Positions 33,924 through 41,727 of a stretch of DNA of 64,000 nt are shown here, piece by piece. The notes under the pieces are model-generated. The model was not told where the DNA came from, did not search any database, and saw only the letters and a program-made list of their open reading frames with translations. Positions within the stretch are counted from its first letter, which is position 1. Every line of letters starts with the position of its first letter. Source of the stretch: JAJDNS01 sp963578825 (GTDB lineage Bacteria > Acidobacteriota > Vicinamibacteria > Fen-336); NCBI GenBank assembly GCA_963578825.1, contig CAUZDW010000014.1:30509-94508 (forward strand). Reading direction: 5' to 3'. Both the position numbers and the translations under genes were made by a program.

Positions 33924-36233
33924 TTAGACCGGTTTAGGGGTGCCCGGGCGCAAAAACATGTCCAGCCTGTAAGGCGGGCGTGAGGCCGCTATCCCGGACT
34001 TCGGGCCGGGCTGGGCCAGCAGTCGCGCGAGGGGCTCCAGGGCTCGCCACCACTGGTCCCGAGGCCGCTCGTTCTTCATGTCCATGAGACGGGGCAGCTC
34101 TTCGATCGGCGTGACGGCCACCTTGCCCTCCTGGAGGCCGATGAACGCCGCGCCCGGGCTTTCGGAACCAGCCTCTTGCGCCAGGTACTCGACGCACTCG
34201 TCGGCAAATCGCGTGGCCAGGATGCGATCGAAGGGGCTGGGATCTCCGCCTTGCTGGAGATGACCCAGGATGGCCTGGCGGACGTCGAAGAGCTCGCCGC
34301 CCTCCTGCTCGAAGAGCGCGTACATGAATGGTGTGGTGTAGAGCGGATTTGCCCCCTCCGCCCGGACCACGAGGCCGAGCCGCTTGCCCCGGCGGAACCC
34401 CTCCACCATCGCGGCGAGGTCCCGCTGCAGGTCGGCCAGCGTCACGCCCTCCTCGTGGGTGTAGACGCGCTCGGCTCCGGTGGCGAGGCCTGCGAGAAGG
34501 GCGAGATAGCCGCACCTTCGGCCCATGACCTCGACGACGAAGCAGCGCTGAGAAGCGACGGCGGACTGCTTGATCTTGTCGACGGCCTCGACGATCGAGT
34601 TCAGGGCCGAGTCGCTGCCGATGGAGATCTCCGAGCCGGCCAGGTTGTTGTTGATCGAGGCCGGCATGCAGATCATCGGGATGGCGAAGGCAGGGAAGCG
34701 CTCCCGCTCCGAGCGGAGCTTGTGGATCGCCTGATAGCCCGTCCAGCCCCCGATCATCAAGACGGCGTCGACCTCGTGGCCCTCGAGGTGCTTGGCGATC
34801 GCGTAGAGCTCGCCGTCAGCGGGGCCTCGCCGGTTCGTGCCGAGCTCGGCGCCACCCCGGCTCGCCCAGCCGTTGACGCTCATCCACTCCATCTCCCCGA
34901 TGTCGCCCGCGACCAGCCCCCGGAAGCCGTTGCGCACGCCGAGAATGCGATGGCCCTTGTCGAGGGCCAGGCGCACCGAGGCCCGAACCGCGGTGTTCAT
35001 GCCCGGGGCCGGCGCGCCGGAGTGGATGAGGGCGATGTTCAGTCGCTTCTGCCCGGCCGGCGGAGGGTGGGGCAGGGCGCGCACGATCGTCCGGAGGGTC
35101 CTCAGGTTGTTCTCGAATCGTCTCCCGCGCCGGGCCAGAGCGCCGGCAAAGTCCCCGGCGTCCTCGCACTCGGCGACCTCGCGCGTCAGCTTCACGCACT
35201 CCATCAGCGGCTGCTTCGTCACCCGGTTGTCTTTCATGCCGATGAGCTGGGCTTCGGAACCGGGCTCCGAAGCGAGGAGCTCTTCGACCGCGGCGTGTCC
35301 CACCATGGTGGACATGTACCGATCGAACGCGCTCGGCGCTCCGCCTCGCTGGACGTGGCCGAGGATCGTGATCCGGACGTCCTCTCCCAGGCGCTCGTGC
35401 AGCACCTTGCGGACGTGCTCGGCGGTGATGGGTTTGCCGTGCCGGTCCCGGGCACCCTCGGCCACGATCACGATACTGTCGCGACGCCCCGCTTCACGGC
35501 CGGCCTTGAGCCGGGCGCACATCGTCGCCTCCCAGTCGTCGACGTCGGGCGGGCTCTCGGGGAGCAGCACCCAGCTGGCGCCGGTCGCGATCGCGCCCAT
35601 CAGAGCGAGGAAGCCGCAGTGGCGGCCCATGACCTCGACCACGAACGTGCGCTGGTGGCTGGCTGCCGTGGATGCGATGGCGTCCACGGCCTCCGTGATG
35701 CGGTGCAGCGCCGTGTCGGCGCCGATCGTCATGTCGGTTCCGGCCATGTCGTTGTCGATCGAGCCCACGAGCCCCACGATGCTCAGGGGTGGCTTTTTGC
35801 CGACCGTCGCGCCGTCGAGCCGGCCCGACCCGACCAGCTCTTTGACCAGGGCACTCCATTGGCGACGCAGCAGGTCGGCCCCGGTCAGGCTCCCGTCGCC
35901 GCCGATCACCACGAGGCTGTCGATGCCCGCCCGGACCAGGTTCTCCACGGCCTGGAGCCGCCCTTCACGGGTGCGGAACCGCTCCGAGCGCGCAGTGCCC
36001 AGGGCAGTGCCACCCTGGTGGAGGATGCCGCCCACCAGGTCCCAACGCGCTTCCTGGATGAGCTCGCCTCCCGCGACCATCCCCTCGTAGCCTTCTCGAA
36101 TGGCGAACACCCGGGCGCCCCGCTCGAGGGCCGTCCGCACCACCGCCCTGACGGCCGCGTTCATCCCCGGCGCATCGCCGCCGCTGGTGAGGACGGCCAG
36201 GGTCCGAATCGGCTTTTCAGTGCTGGACGCCAT
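33924..36233 (-). CDS. pfkA: Tandem 6-phosphofructokinase with degenerate C-terminal half (eukaryote-like)
   Basis: This 769-aa protein is made of two PfkA-like halves. The N half (about 10-380) is catalytic: GGDAPGMN at 19-25, ATP-site GGDGS at 110-114, SIDND at 157-161 with the base D159, and MGRHCG. The C half (about 395-745) keeps the fold (SGAPAPGMN, MGRRCG) but has GGWTG for GGDGS and SINNN (525-529) for the catalytic TIDND, so it cannot phosphorylate and may be a regulatory half. The same duplication and loss define animal and fungal PFK. Typical bacterial PfkA is about 320 aa. It catalyses the committed step of glycolysis. No neighbours share the pathway except DHAP-producing fucose degradation. 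Confidence 0.88.
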   Translation of the reverse strand: MASSTEKPIRTLAVLTSGGDAPGMNAAVRAVVRTALERGARVFAIREGYEGMVAGGELIQEARWDLVGGILHQGGTALGTARSERFRTREGRLQAVENLVRAGIDSLVVIGGDGSLTGADLLRRQWSALVKELVGSGRLDGATVGKKPPLSIVGLVGSIDNDMAGTDMTIGADTALHRITEAVDAIASTAASHQRTFVVEVMGRHCGFLALMGAIATGASWVLLPESPPDVDDWEATMCARLKAGREAGRRDSIVIVAEGARDRHGKPITAEHVRKVLHERLGEDVRITILGHVQRGGAPSAFDRYMSTMVGHAAVEELLASEPGSEAQLIGMKDNRVTKQPLMECVKLTREVAECEDAGDFAGALARRGRRFENNLRTLRTIVRALPHPPPAGQKRLNIALIHSGAPAPGMNTAVRASVRLALDKGHRILGVRNGFRGLVAGDIGEMEWMSVNGWASRGGAELGTNRRGPADGELYAIAKHLEGHEVDAVLMIGGWTGYQAIHKLRSERERFPAFAIPMICMPASINNNLAGSEISIGSDSALNSIVEAVDKIKQSAVASQRCFVVEVMGRRCGYLALLAGLATGAERVYTHEEGVTLADLQRDLAAMVEGFRRGKRLGLVVRAEGANPLYTTPFMYALFEQEGGELFDVRQAILGHLQQGGDPSPFDRILATRFADECVEYLAQEAGSESPGAAFIGLQEGKVAVTPIEELPRLMDMKNERPRDQWWRALEPLARLLAQPGPKSGIAASRPPYRLDMFLRPGTPKPV

Positions 36234-36362
36234 CGATCATTCCCTCAGTCAACGGCGTGAACGCGGGTCCAGGCCCGCGGGGAGGCCATCATAAACCCCG
36301 CACACGACTGAGCGCCTCGTTGTTGGGAGAGCCGGGCGCTCGTCGCCCCGTTCCAGCGATGC

Positions 36363-36391
36363 TTGCAAAGTGTGCAGGCATTGCCTACTAT
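36363..36391 (+). promoter_or_regulatory. Promoter of the toxin-antitoxin pair
   Basis: TTGCAA (36363-36368), a 17-base spacer and TACTAT (36386-36391) end six bases before the antitoxin ATG, with no ribosome site. The spacer contains repeated TGCA/GCA elements that could be the antitoxin operator. Confidence 0.6.
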
Positions 36392-36397
36392 CAAAGC

Positions 36398-36640
36398 ATG
36401 CAGTACACGATTCGCGGAATACCCGGGCCAGTCGACGAGGCGATCCGTCGGCGGGCGCGCACCGAGCACCGGAGCCTGAACGAGGTGGCGATCGAAGCAC
36501 TGGCGGAGGGTATTGGCCTTGGCCGCGAGCCCGTGGTCAGGCGAGATCTGAGCGACGTGGCCGGAACATGGAAGGCCGACGCCGCGATCGAGGCCGGACT
36601 CCAGGCTCAGGACACGGTGGATGAGGACATCTGGAAGTGA
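36398..36640 (+). CDS. FitA/VapB-like ribbon-helix-helix antitoxin
   Basis: This 80-aa protein has the N-terminal Arc-type motif YTIRGIPGPVDEAIRRRART and HRSLNEVAIEALAEG, followed by an acidic, flexible tail with GTWKADAAIEAGLQAQD that would cover the PIN toxin site. It should neutralise the toxin and repress its own promoter. Its stop overlaps the toxin GTG (GTGA), so the two are translationally coupled. Because the -10 box ends six bases before the ATG, the mRNA is probably leaderless. Confidence 0.82.
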   Translation: MQYTIRGIPGPVDEAIRRRARTEHRSLNEVAIEALAEGIGLGREPVVRRDLSDVAGTWKADAAIEAGLQAQDTVDEDIWK

Positions 36641-37020
36641 GACTGGCCCTCGACACGAATCGCTACGTCGATCTGTGCAAGGGCCGCCAGGAGACGTCGG
36701 ATCTCCTGGCTGTCGCCGACGCAGTCTTCCTTCCGTTCGTGGTCGTAGGCGAGCTGCGAGCTGGGTTTGCGCTGGGGCGCCGTCCGGCGGAGAACGAGCG
36801 CGTGCTGCGACAGTTCCTCATGAAGGAGGGAGTCCAGGTTGTCTACGCCGACGATCAGACGACCCACCACTACGCGCGAACGTTTCGACAGCTGCGTTCG
36901 CAAGGCACCCCCATCCCCACGAATGACCTGTGGATCGCAGCGCTGGTGCTCCAGCACGACCTCGTTCTTCACGATCGGGACAAGCACTTCGACCATCTTC
37001 CACAGCTCGTTCGAGTCTGA
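36637..37020 (+). CDS. PIN-domain toxin (VapC/FitB-like ribonuclease)
   Basis: This 127-aa PIN-domain protein starts at GTG in the overlap with the antitoxin. The acidic metal-binding residues are in place: D6 in ALDTNRYV, the glutamate in VVGELRAG, the aspartate in IPTNDLWIAA and the final HDRDKHF. Such enzymes cleave tRNA or other RNA in a Mg-dependent way when the antitoxin is lost. The module is complete, unlike the decayed one at 15.96-16.48 kb. It converges on the microcompartment gene pduT with a 40-base gap. Confidence 0.85.
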   Translation: MRLALDTNRYVDLCKGRQETSDLLAVADAVFLPFVVVGELRAGFALGRRPAENERVLRQFLMKEGVQVVYADDQTTHHYARTFRQLRSQGTPIPTNDLWIAALVLQHDLVLHDRDKHFDHLPQLVRV

Positions 37021-37060
37021 TCCCTTCGAGAGCACCCGCCGAGAGGACGGTCTCTCTCCC

Positions 37061-37624
37061 TCAGATGAACTCGCGGAAGAGCTCTTTCCGGGGAGCGGCG
37101 ATGACGGCCTTCGCCACCAGGATGCCCTCCTCGGCGGCGACCGTGGCGCCCGCGGCAACGGCAGCTTCCACGCTCGCCACGTCGCCCGTGAGCATGACGT
37201 AACCCTTGCCGCCGATCGCCATGGCGAGATGGATGCGGAAGAGCTTCACCGCCGCGGCCTTGGCGGCGATGTCGGCCACGTCGACGACGCTCGACGCCGA
37301 GAAGGTCTCCACGACGCCCAGGGCCTGCGCCTCGGCGGGATCCAGGTCGACGGCCATCGAGATGGCGGGGAAGACCGAGGGGTGCACGCGGGGGATGACC
37401 CGCTGCTCGATGACGCCCCCGGTCGCGACGGCGGCCCCAGCGTCGACAGCCGATGCCACGGCGGCGACGTCCCCTCCCACAACGACGATGAACTTGCCGG
37501 AGCAGATGGTGCGGGCCATCAGAAGGTCGACGGAGGCTGCTTTCAGCATGGCGTCCTCGGACAGATGACCAAGGGCGATGCTCGAGACCTCCACGAGGCC
37601 GATTGCGTCCAGGGGCTCAGTCAC
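37061..37624 (-). CDS. pduT: Tandem-domain microcompartment shell protein (BMC-T), PduT-like
   Basis: This 187-aa protein has two BMC folds in one chain (about 6-90 and 98-180), forming pseudohexameric trimers in the shell. C41 in RTICSGKF sits where PduT places the cysteine that binds a [4Fe-4S] cluster at the central pore, so electron transfer through the shell is plausible. It is the second gene of a leftward unit, 75 bases after the pduS-like gene. Length and both domain signatures (DAMLKAASVDLL, GGDVAAVASAVDAG, GDVASVEAAVAAG) match the family well. Confidence 0.88.
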   Translation of the reverse strand: MTEPLDAIGLVEVSSIALGHLSEDAMLKAASVDLLMARTICSGKFIVVVGGDVAAVASAVDAGAAVATGGVIEQRVIPRVHPSVFPAISMAVDLDPAEAQALGVVETFSASSVVDVADIAAKAAAVKLFRIHLAMAIGGKGYVMLTGDVASVEAAVAAGATVAAEEGILVAKAVIAAPRKELFREFI

Positions 37625-37699
37625 GATCCTCTCCCGAAACAGTCATGCAGAGTCGCCTCGTCGCTGGGCGTGCGACGAAGCATCTCTCGTTAACGGCGG

Positions 37700-38995
37700 T
37701 CACTTTTCGATCTCCACAGAACCGTCGACGCTCCGCACCGTGCCGTCGATGCTGGCGTGGATGGGCGCCCCGAGCTGACCCTCGGCGGGCTGAGCCACGA
37801 GGTCTCCCATGCGCACGCGCTCTCCGGGACGGACGGTGGGCTCTGCCGGCGCGCCCGCGTGTTGCTTTAGGGGCAGCACCACCCGTGGCGGCGCGAAGTC
37901 GCGCTCCTCGAGAGGACCGACGTTGCGGAACTCGTTGAGCCCGAGGCGCGTCATGAGGCGTCTCGTCGGGACGCGTCGGCCGTCGGCCAGGGGGTGCGGT
38001 TGAACGTCCTCGGGGTTCCCCTTGAACACGAGGCCGCGCTTGAGCGCGATGGGCTTGCTCTCCACGCACACACTCTTGGGGTCCAGGTCCTCCGGGCAGG
38101 CGTACAGGCTGCACAGGTTGCACTCGCAGCAGTAGAGCGTGCCGGCGATGGTCGGATTCGGAGGCTCGGTGAAGCTCAAGGCGCGCATGGCCTTGTGGGG
38201 CTCGATGGGGTGGCCGATGAGGTACCGCGGGCACATCTCGGTGCAGAAGTTGCACTGGTCGCAGGCCGAGCGCCCCACCCGGGCGATCTGGGGATACTTT
38301 GCGCCGTGGCGGAGCACGAGCGGGTGGGTCGCGGGGAGCACGATGATTCCCCCCGTGGTCTTCGTGATGGGCTCGTCCGGCCCGCTGGCCAGTCGCGCCA
38401 TCATCACGCCGCCCAGGAGGATGGCGAAGGGACGCGCGGTCGCCCCGCCGGCGGCCTCGATGGCCTCGCCGAGAGACAGCCCCACCGGAACTCGAAGCGT
38501 CACAGGAGCCTTGACCGCACCCGCGACAGTCAGGTACTTGTGCGTGACTGGGCGGTCCAGGCCGATGTTGATCAGGGTCTCGATGTTTACGACGGCTGTT
38601 CCCACGTCCTTCGGCAATCCGCCGGGAGGGATTACCTTTCCCGTGGCGTCGTGGACGAGAATGAACTCGTCTCCGGACGGGTACGTGTCGGTGAGCGGAA
38701 GGATCCGGACCCCGGTGGGCAGCTGCGGCTTGAGTGAGGCCATGACGTCGTCGTACTTGTTCTTGATGCCAATGATGGCTTCCCTGGCGCCGACCAGCTC
38801 CATGGCGACCTGCAGGCCCCGAAGCATGGGCTCGGCCTGGTGCCTCATCAGCTCCTTGTCTTTGTGGAGCAGGGGCTCGCACTCCGCACCGTTGACGATG
38901 AAAATGGGCACCTGCGTGGCCAGCTTCACCGCGGTGGGGAACCCTCCGCCGCCTGCCCCGACGACACCGTGGGTCTCGATCGTGTCTGTGTTCAT
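37700..38995 (-). CDS. pduS: PduS/RnfC-like iron-sulfur flavoprotein
   Basis: This 431-aa protein has an N-terminal nucleotide/flavin-binding domain (GVVGAGGGGFPTAVKLA, then VNGAECEPLLHKDKELM), an SLBB-type segment, two [4Fe-4S] motifs (CDQCNFCTEMCP and CECNLCSLYACPEDLDP) and a C-terminal barrel. This is the architecture of PduS, a cobalamin reductase of propanediol microcompartments, and of RnfC. No B12-dependent enzyme is encoded here, so oxidation of NADH with transfer of electrons to the PduT-like shell protein is the likelier job. It is divergent from ackA. A promoter and an 18-bp palindrome lie just upstream. Confidence 0.87.
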   Translation of the reverse strand: MNTDTIETHGVVGAGGGGFPTAVKLATQVPIFIVNGAECEPLLHKDKELMRHQAEPMLRGLQVAMELVGAREAIIGIKNKYDDVMASLKPQLPTGVRILPLTDTYPSGDEFILVHDATGKVIPPGGLPKDVGTAVVNIETLINIGLDRPVTHKYLTVAGAVKAPVTLRVPVGLSLGEAIEAAGGATARPFAILLGGVMMARLASGPDEPITKTTGGIIVLPATHPLVLRHGAKYPQIARVGRSACDQCNFCTEMCPRYLIGHPIEPHKAMRALSFTEPPNPTIAGTLYCCECNLCSLYACPEDLDPKSVCVESKPIALKRGLVFKGNPEDVQPHPLADGRRVPTRRLMTRLGLNEFRNVGPLEERDFAPPRVVLPLKQHAGAPAEPTVRPGERVRMGDLVAQPAEGQLGAPIHASIDGTVRSVDGSVEIEK

Positions 38996-38998
38996 GAT

Positions 38999-39016
38999 AG
39001 AAACTGATCACTTTCT
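38999..39016. promoter_or_regulatory. Palindromic candidate operator in front of pduS
   Basis: AGAAACTGATCACTTTCT is an 18-bp palindrome with one mismatched pair, placed between the pduS -10 box and its ATG, where a repressor would block transcription. The following GTCAGAA (39017-39023) recurs just after the -10 box of the rightward operon (40390-40396). The DeoR regulator at the end of the locus is the obvious candidate ligand. Confidence 0.5.
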
Positions 39017-39022
39017 GTCAGA

Positions 39023-39052
39023 ACTATACAAAATCCACCACGGCCAATGCAA
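39023..39052 (-). promoter_or_regulatory. Promoter of the pduS-pduT unit
   Basis: Read leftward, TTGCAT (39047-39052), an 18-base spacer and TATAGT (39023-39028) precede the pduS ATG by 27 bases. The region is markedly AT-richer than its surroundings. Confidence 0.5.
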
Positions 39053-39108
39053 CAAGAAAAAACAGGGCCTTTACGTGGGGAGAGATTAGGGTGGGGGGTC
39101 ATTGAATA

Positions 39109-40248
39109 ATGAAAATCTTGGTGGTGAATATCGGCAGCACTTCGCTCAAGCACCAGCTCCTCCGGATGCCGGAAGGGACGGAGCTGGCCCGCGGCCGCGT
39201 CGAGAGGATAGGCGAGCCGGGGGGAGACTGCCCGGACTACGGCGGAGCCATCACGCGGTGTCGGACCGAGATCGCCGGTCCCGGGAGGCCACTCGAGGAC
39301 CTGCGGGATCTGAGCGGCATCGGCTTCAAGGCGGTCCATGGCGGCCCTTTGAGCGGGGCCCGCGTCGTGGACGATGACGTCCTTGCAGCGATGGAGGAGT
39401 TCGCCTTCCTGGCCCCGGCCCACAACCCGCCGTACGTCGCCGCGATGCGGGCCTTTCGTCGCCTGGTGCCGGAGGTGCCCCTGGTGGCCCTTTTCGAGAC
39501 GGCCTTCTTCGACCAGGTGGATGAGGCCGCGGTGACCTACGCGGTTCCGCACTCGTGGAAGACCGAGCTCGGCATCCGGCGGTACGGCTTTCACGGCGCC
39601 AGCCACCGAGCCGCCAGTGAGAAGGCCCAAGAAGTGCTGAAAACAAGAGATTTACGTCACATCTCCTGCCACCTCGGGGGGAGCTCGAGCGTCGCGGCGA
39701 TCCGCAGCGGGGTGGCCGTCGACTGCAGCTTCGGCATGTCGCCCCAGTCCGGGCTCCCGCACAACAATCGAACGGGCGACATCGACGTCTTTGCCGTGCT
39801 TTACGTCATGAAGTGCAAGGGATACTCGGTCGACGAGGTCGCCCAGATCCTCGCGACCCGTTCCGGCCTGGCCGGTCTCAGCGGAAGTTCGGGCGACGTC
39901 CGCGACCTCTCGAAGGCTGCTGCGGACGGCGATGTCCGGTCCCGCCTGGCCCTCGAGGTCTTCGTGGACGCCATCCGCCGCTACATTGGCTCATTCCTCG
40001 TCCGGCTCGGCGGGCTCGACGTCCTGAGTTTCTCCGGGGGAATCGGGGAGAACAGCCCGGACGTGCGGGCCGCCGTCTGTGAGGGTCTGTCGGAGCTCGG
40101 AATCGAGCTGAATCCTGAAAGGAACCAGAAGGCCGAGACGACGCTCTCCCGGGACTCGGGCCGCGTGGCGGTTCTGCTGGTGCCGGCCGACGAAGAGAGG
40201 ATCGTTGCCCGGGCGACCGCCGAGACCGTCGCCGAGCTGGCCCGGTGA
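39109..40248 (+). CDS. ackA: Acetate/propionate kinase family protein of the microcompartment locus
   Basis: This 379-aa ASKHA kinase has the AckA order of motifs: VNIGSTSLKHQLL, AVHGGPLSG, PAHNPP, RRYGFHGASHR, HLGGSSSVAAIRSG, NNRTGDID and SFSGGIGENS. It should make ATP from the acyl phosphate supplied by PduL, here probably lactoyl phosphate. Several catalytic-site positions differ from ordinary acetate kinase. The usual FDTAFH is FETAFF, changing the essential aspartate to glutamate and a histidine to phenylalanine, and the adenosine loop NGAS is GSSS. This may reflect a larger substrate. It is divergent from pduS and points toward pduL. Confidence 0.82.
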   Translation: MKILVVNIGSTSLKHQLLRMPEGTELARGRVERIGEPGGDCPDYGGAITRCRTEIAGPGRPLEDLRDLSGIGFKAVHGGPLSGARVVDDDVLAAMEEFAFLAPAHNPPYVAAMRAFRRLVPEVPLVALFETAFFDQVDEAAVTYAVPHSWKTELGIRRYGFHGASHRAASEKAQEVLKTRDLRHISCHLGGSSSVAAIRSGVAVDCSFGMSPQSGLPHNNRTGDIDVFAVLYVMKCKGYSVDEVAQILATRSGLAGLSGSSGDVRDLSKAAADGDVRSRLALEVFVDAIRRYIGSFLVRLGGLDVLSFSGGIGENSPDVRAAVCEGLSELGIELNPERNQKAETTLSRDSGRVAVLLVPADEERIVARATAETVAELAR

Positions 40249-40359
40249 CATCCTGAGGCTTACTGTAACTCACTACTTTCGAATGGATTAGGGTATCGCT
40301 CACGGGAAGCTTCTGATTCACTCTGCTCGTTTCGTCCCACGACTCCATCAAGAAATCTC

Positions 40360-40387
40360 TTGACATGAGACTGGTTTTGAATAGAAT
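40360..40387 (+). promoter_or_regulatory. Main promoter of the microcompartment operon
   Basis: TTGACA (40360-40365), a 16-base spacer and TAGAAT (40382-40387) lie in an AT-rich stretch 43 bases before the pduL start. GTCAGAA (40390-40396) follows the -10 box and is shared with the pduS control region, so co-regulation by one repressor is likely. Confidence 0.65.
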
Positions 40388-40430
40388 CAGTCAGAATAAT
40401 GCGTAATCCGTCACATTCCGAGAGAGCGTA

Positions 40431-41096
40431 GTGGCGACATCAGCCGTCATGGATCGAGGTGTCGTGGAGGGGCTCGTGCGGGAGCTCGTGACCGAGCATC
40501 TGGCCACGCGGGCCCAGCCTGGCGAGCCGATCCTGGCCGTTCACGCCTCGGCGCGACACATGCACATCTGTCGGGAGGACTTGGACCAGCTCTTCGGAGC
40601 GGGTTACGAGCTGACGGTGGACCACGCGCTCTACCAGGAGGGGAACTTTGCGGCCAAGGAGATACTCACGCTGATCGGGCCGCGGAGCCGGCTCATCTCG
40701 AACCTCCGCATCCTGGGCCCGCTTCGATCGCGGACGCAGGTGGAGCTGGCGTTTACCGACGCTGCATCGCTGGGCCTGGAGCTGCCGATCCGGCTGTCGG
40801 GGGACCTGGACGGCACCCCGGGGGCCTTCCTGATGGGGCCGCACGGCATGATCGAGATCGAGGAAGGCGTCATCCGGGCGGCCAGGCACGTCCACATGAA
40901 CCCGACCGACGCGGCCCATTACGGCGTGGCCCATGGCGATCTCATGAAGCTTCGCGTGGGCGGCGAGGCGGGGGTCACGTTCGAGAGAGTGGAGGTCCGC
41001 GTCGGAGCGGACTACCGGCTCGACGTGCACCTGGACACCGACGAGGCCAACGCCTCCGGGTTGTCCCTGACCAAGGACATTGATCTGTTCAAGTAA
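40431..41096 (+). CDS. pduL: PduL-type phosphotransacylase
   Basis: This protein of about 221 aa is read from GTG 40431; ATG 40449 is an alternative. It has two PduL domains. The zinc-binding histidine motifs are HASARHMHICREDL and AARHVHMNPTDA, with YQEGNFAAKE between. It converts acyl-CoA plus phosphate to acyl phosphate and recycles CoA inside the compartment. The first 20 residues (DRGVVEGLVRELVTEHLATR) form an amphipathic helix before the domain, the usual form of an encapsulation peptide. It is the first gene of the rightward shell operon, 16 bases before the first BMC-H gene. Confidence 0.9.
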   Translation: MATSAVMDRGVVEGLVRELVTEHLATRAQPGEPILAVHASARHMHICREDLDQLFGAGYELTVDHALYQEGNFAAKEILTLIGPRSRLISNLRILGPLRSRTQVELAFTDAASLGLELPIRLSGDLDGTPGAFLMGPHGMIEIEEGVIRAARHVHMNPTDAAHYGVAHGDLMKLRVGGEAGVTFERVEVRVGADYRLDVHLDTDEANASGLSLTKDIDLFK

Positions 41097-41112
41097 CCGT
41101 GAGGAGCCAGAG

Positions 41113-41406
41113 ATGAAGCAGGCATTGGGGATGGTCGAGACGCGAGGTCTGGTCGCCCTGTTCGAGGCAGTCGACGCGATGCTGAAGGCGGCCAACGTCA
41201 CCTTCGCGCGCTGGGAAAAGGTCGGGAGCGGCCTCGTGACCGCCTTCGTCGAAGGCGACGTCGCGGCGTGCAAGGCGGCGACGGACGCCGGGGCACAGGC
41301 GGCGTCCCAGGTCGGCGACCTCGTTGCGGTCCACGTGATCTCGCGGCCGCACGACGACATCGTGACGTACTACCACCCTCCGACGAAGAAGGGCGCCAAG
41401 GGCTAG
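41113..41406 (+). CDS. Hexameric microcompartment shell protein (BMC-H), copy 1
   Basis: This 97-aa single BMC domain reads ALGMVETRGLVALFEAVDAM, then the pore loop KVGSGLVTAFVEGDVAACKA and HVISRPHDDIV. A basic tail PPTKKGAKG follows. Hexamers of this type tile the shell facets. The pore sequence K-V-G-S-G is nearly identical to copy 3. The start has a GAGGAG site six bases upstream. Confidence 0.93.
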   Translation: MKQALGMVETRGLVALFEAVDAMLKAANVTFARWEKVGSGLVTAFVEGDVAACKAATDAGAQAASQVGDLVAVHVISRPHDDIVTYYHPPTKKGAKG

Positions 41407-41427
41407 CCCGGGTACCAGGAGAACGAC

Positions 41428-41700
41428 ATGAGCAAGGCAGTGGGATTCATCGAGACGAAAGGGCTTGTCGGCCTGGTCGAGGCAAGCGACGCGATGTGCA
41501 AGGCGGCCAACGTCGAGCTGATCAAGACGATCGAGATCGGCGGCGGCTTCGTCACCTCGATCGTCCGGGGCGACGTGGGCAGCGTCCACGCGGCAATCGA
41601 TGCCGGGGCGGACGCTGCGCGGGCCGTGGGCGGGGAGCTCGTCTCCTCGCACGTGATCGCTCGCCCGCACGAGGGATTGGTCGAAGGAATGTTGGACTAG
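41428..41700 (+). CDS. Hexameric microcompartment shell protein (BMC-H), copy 2
   Basis: This 90-aa BMC domain starts AVGFIETKGLVGLVEASDAM and ends HVIARPHEGLVEGML. Its pore loop is EIGGGFVTSIV, with Gly-Gly-Gly and no lysine, clearly unlike copies 1 and 3, so it probably lines a pore of different selectivity. A GGAG site precedes the ATG. The spacing to its neighbours is about 20 bases. Confidence 0.93.
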   Translation: MSKAVGFIETKGLVGLVEASDAMCKAANVELIKTIEIGGGFVTSIVRGDVGSVHAAIDAGADAARAVGGELVSSHVIARPHEGLVEGMLD

Positions 41701-41727
41701 GTTAGCCGCGCCCACGAGGAGATGAAG

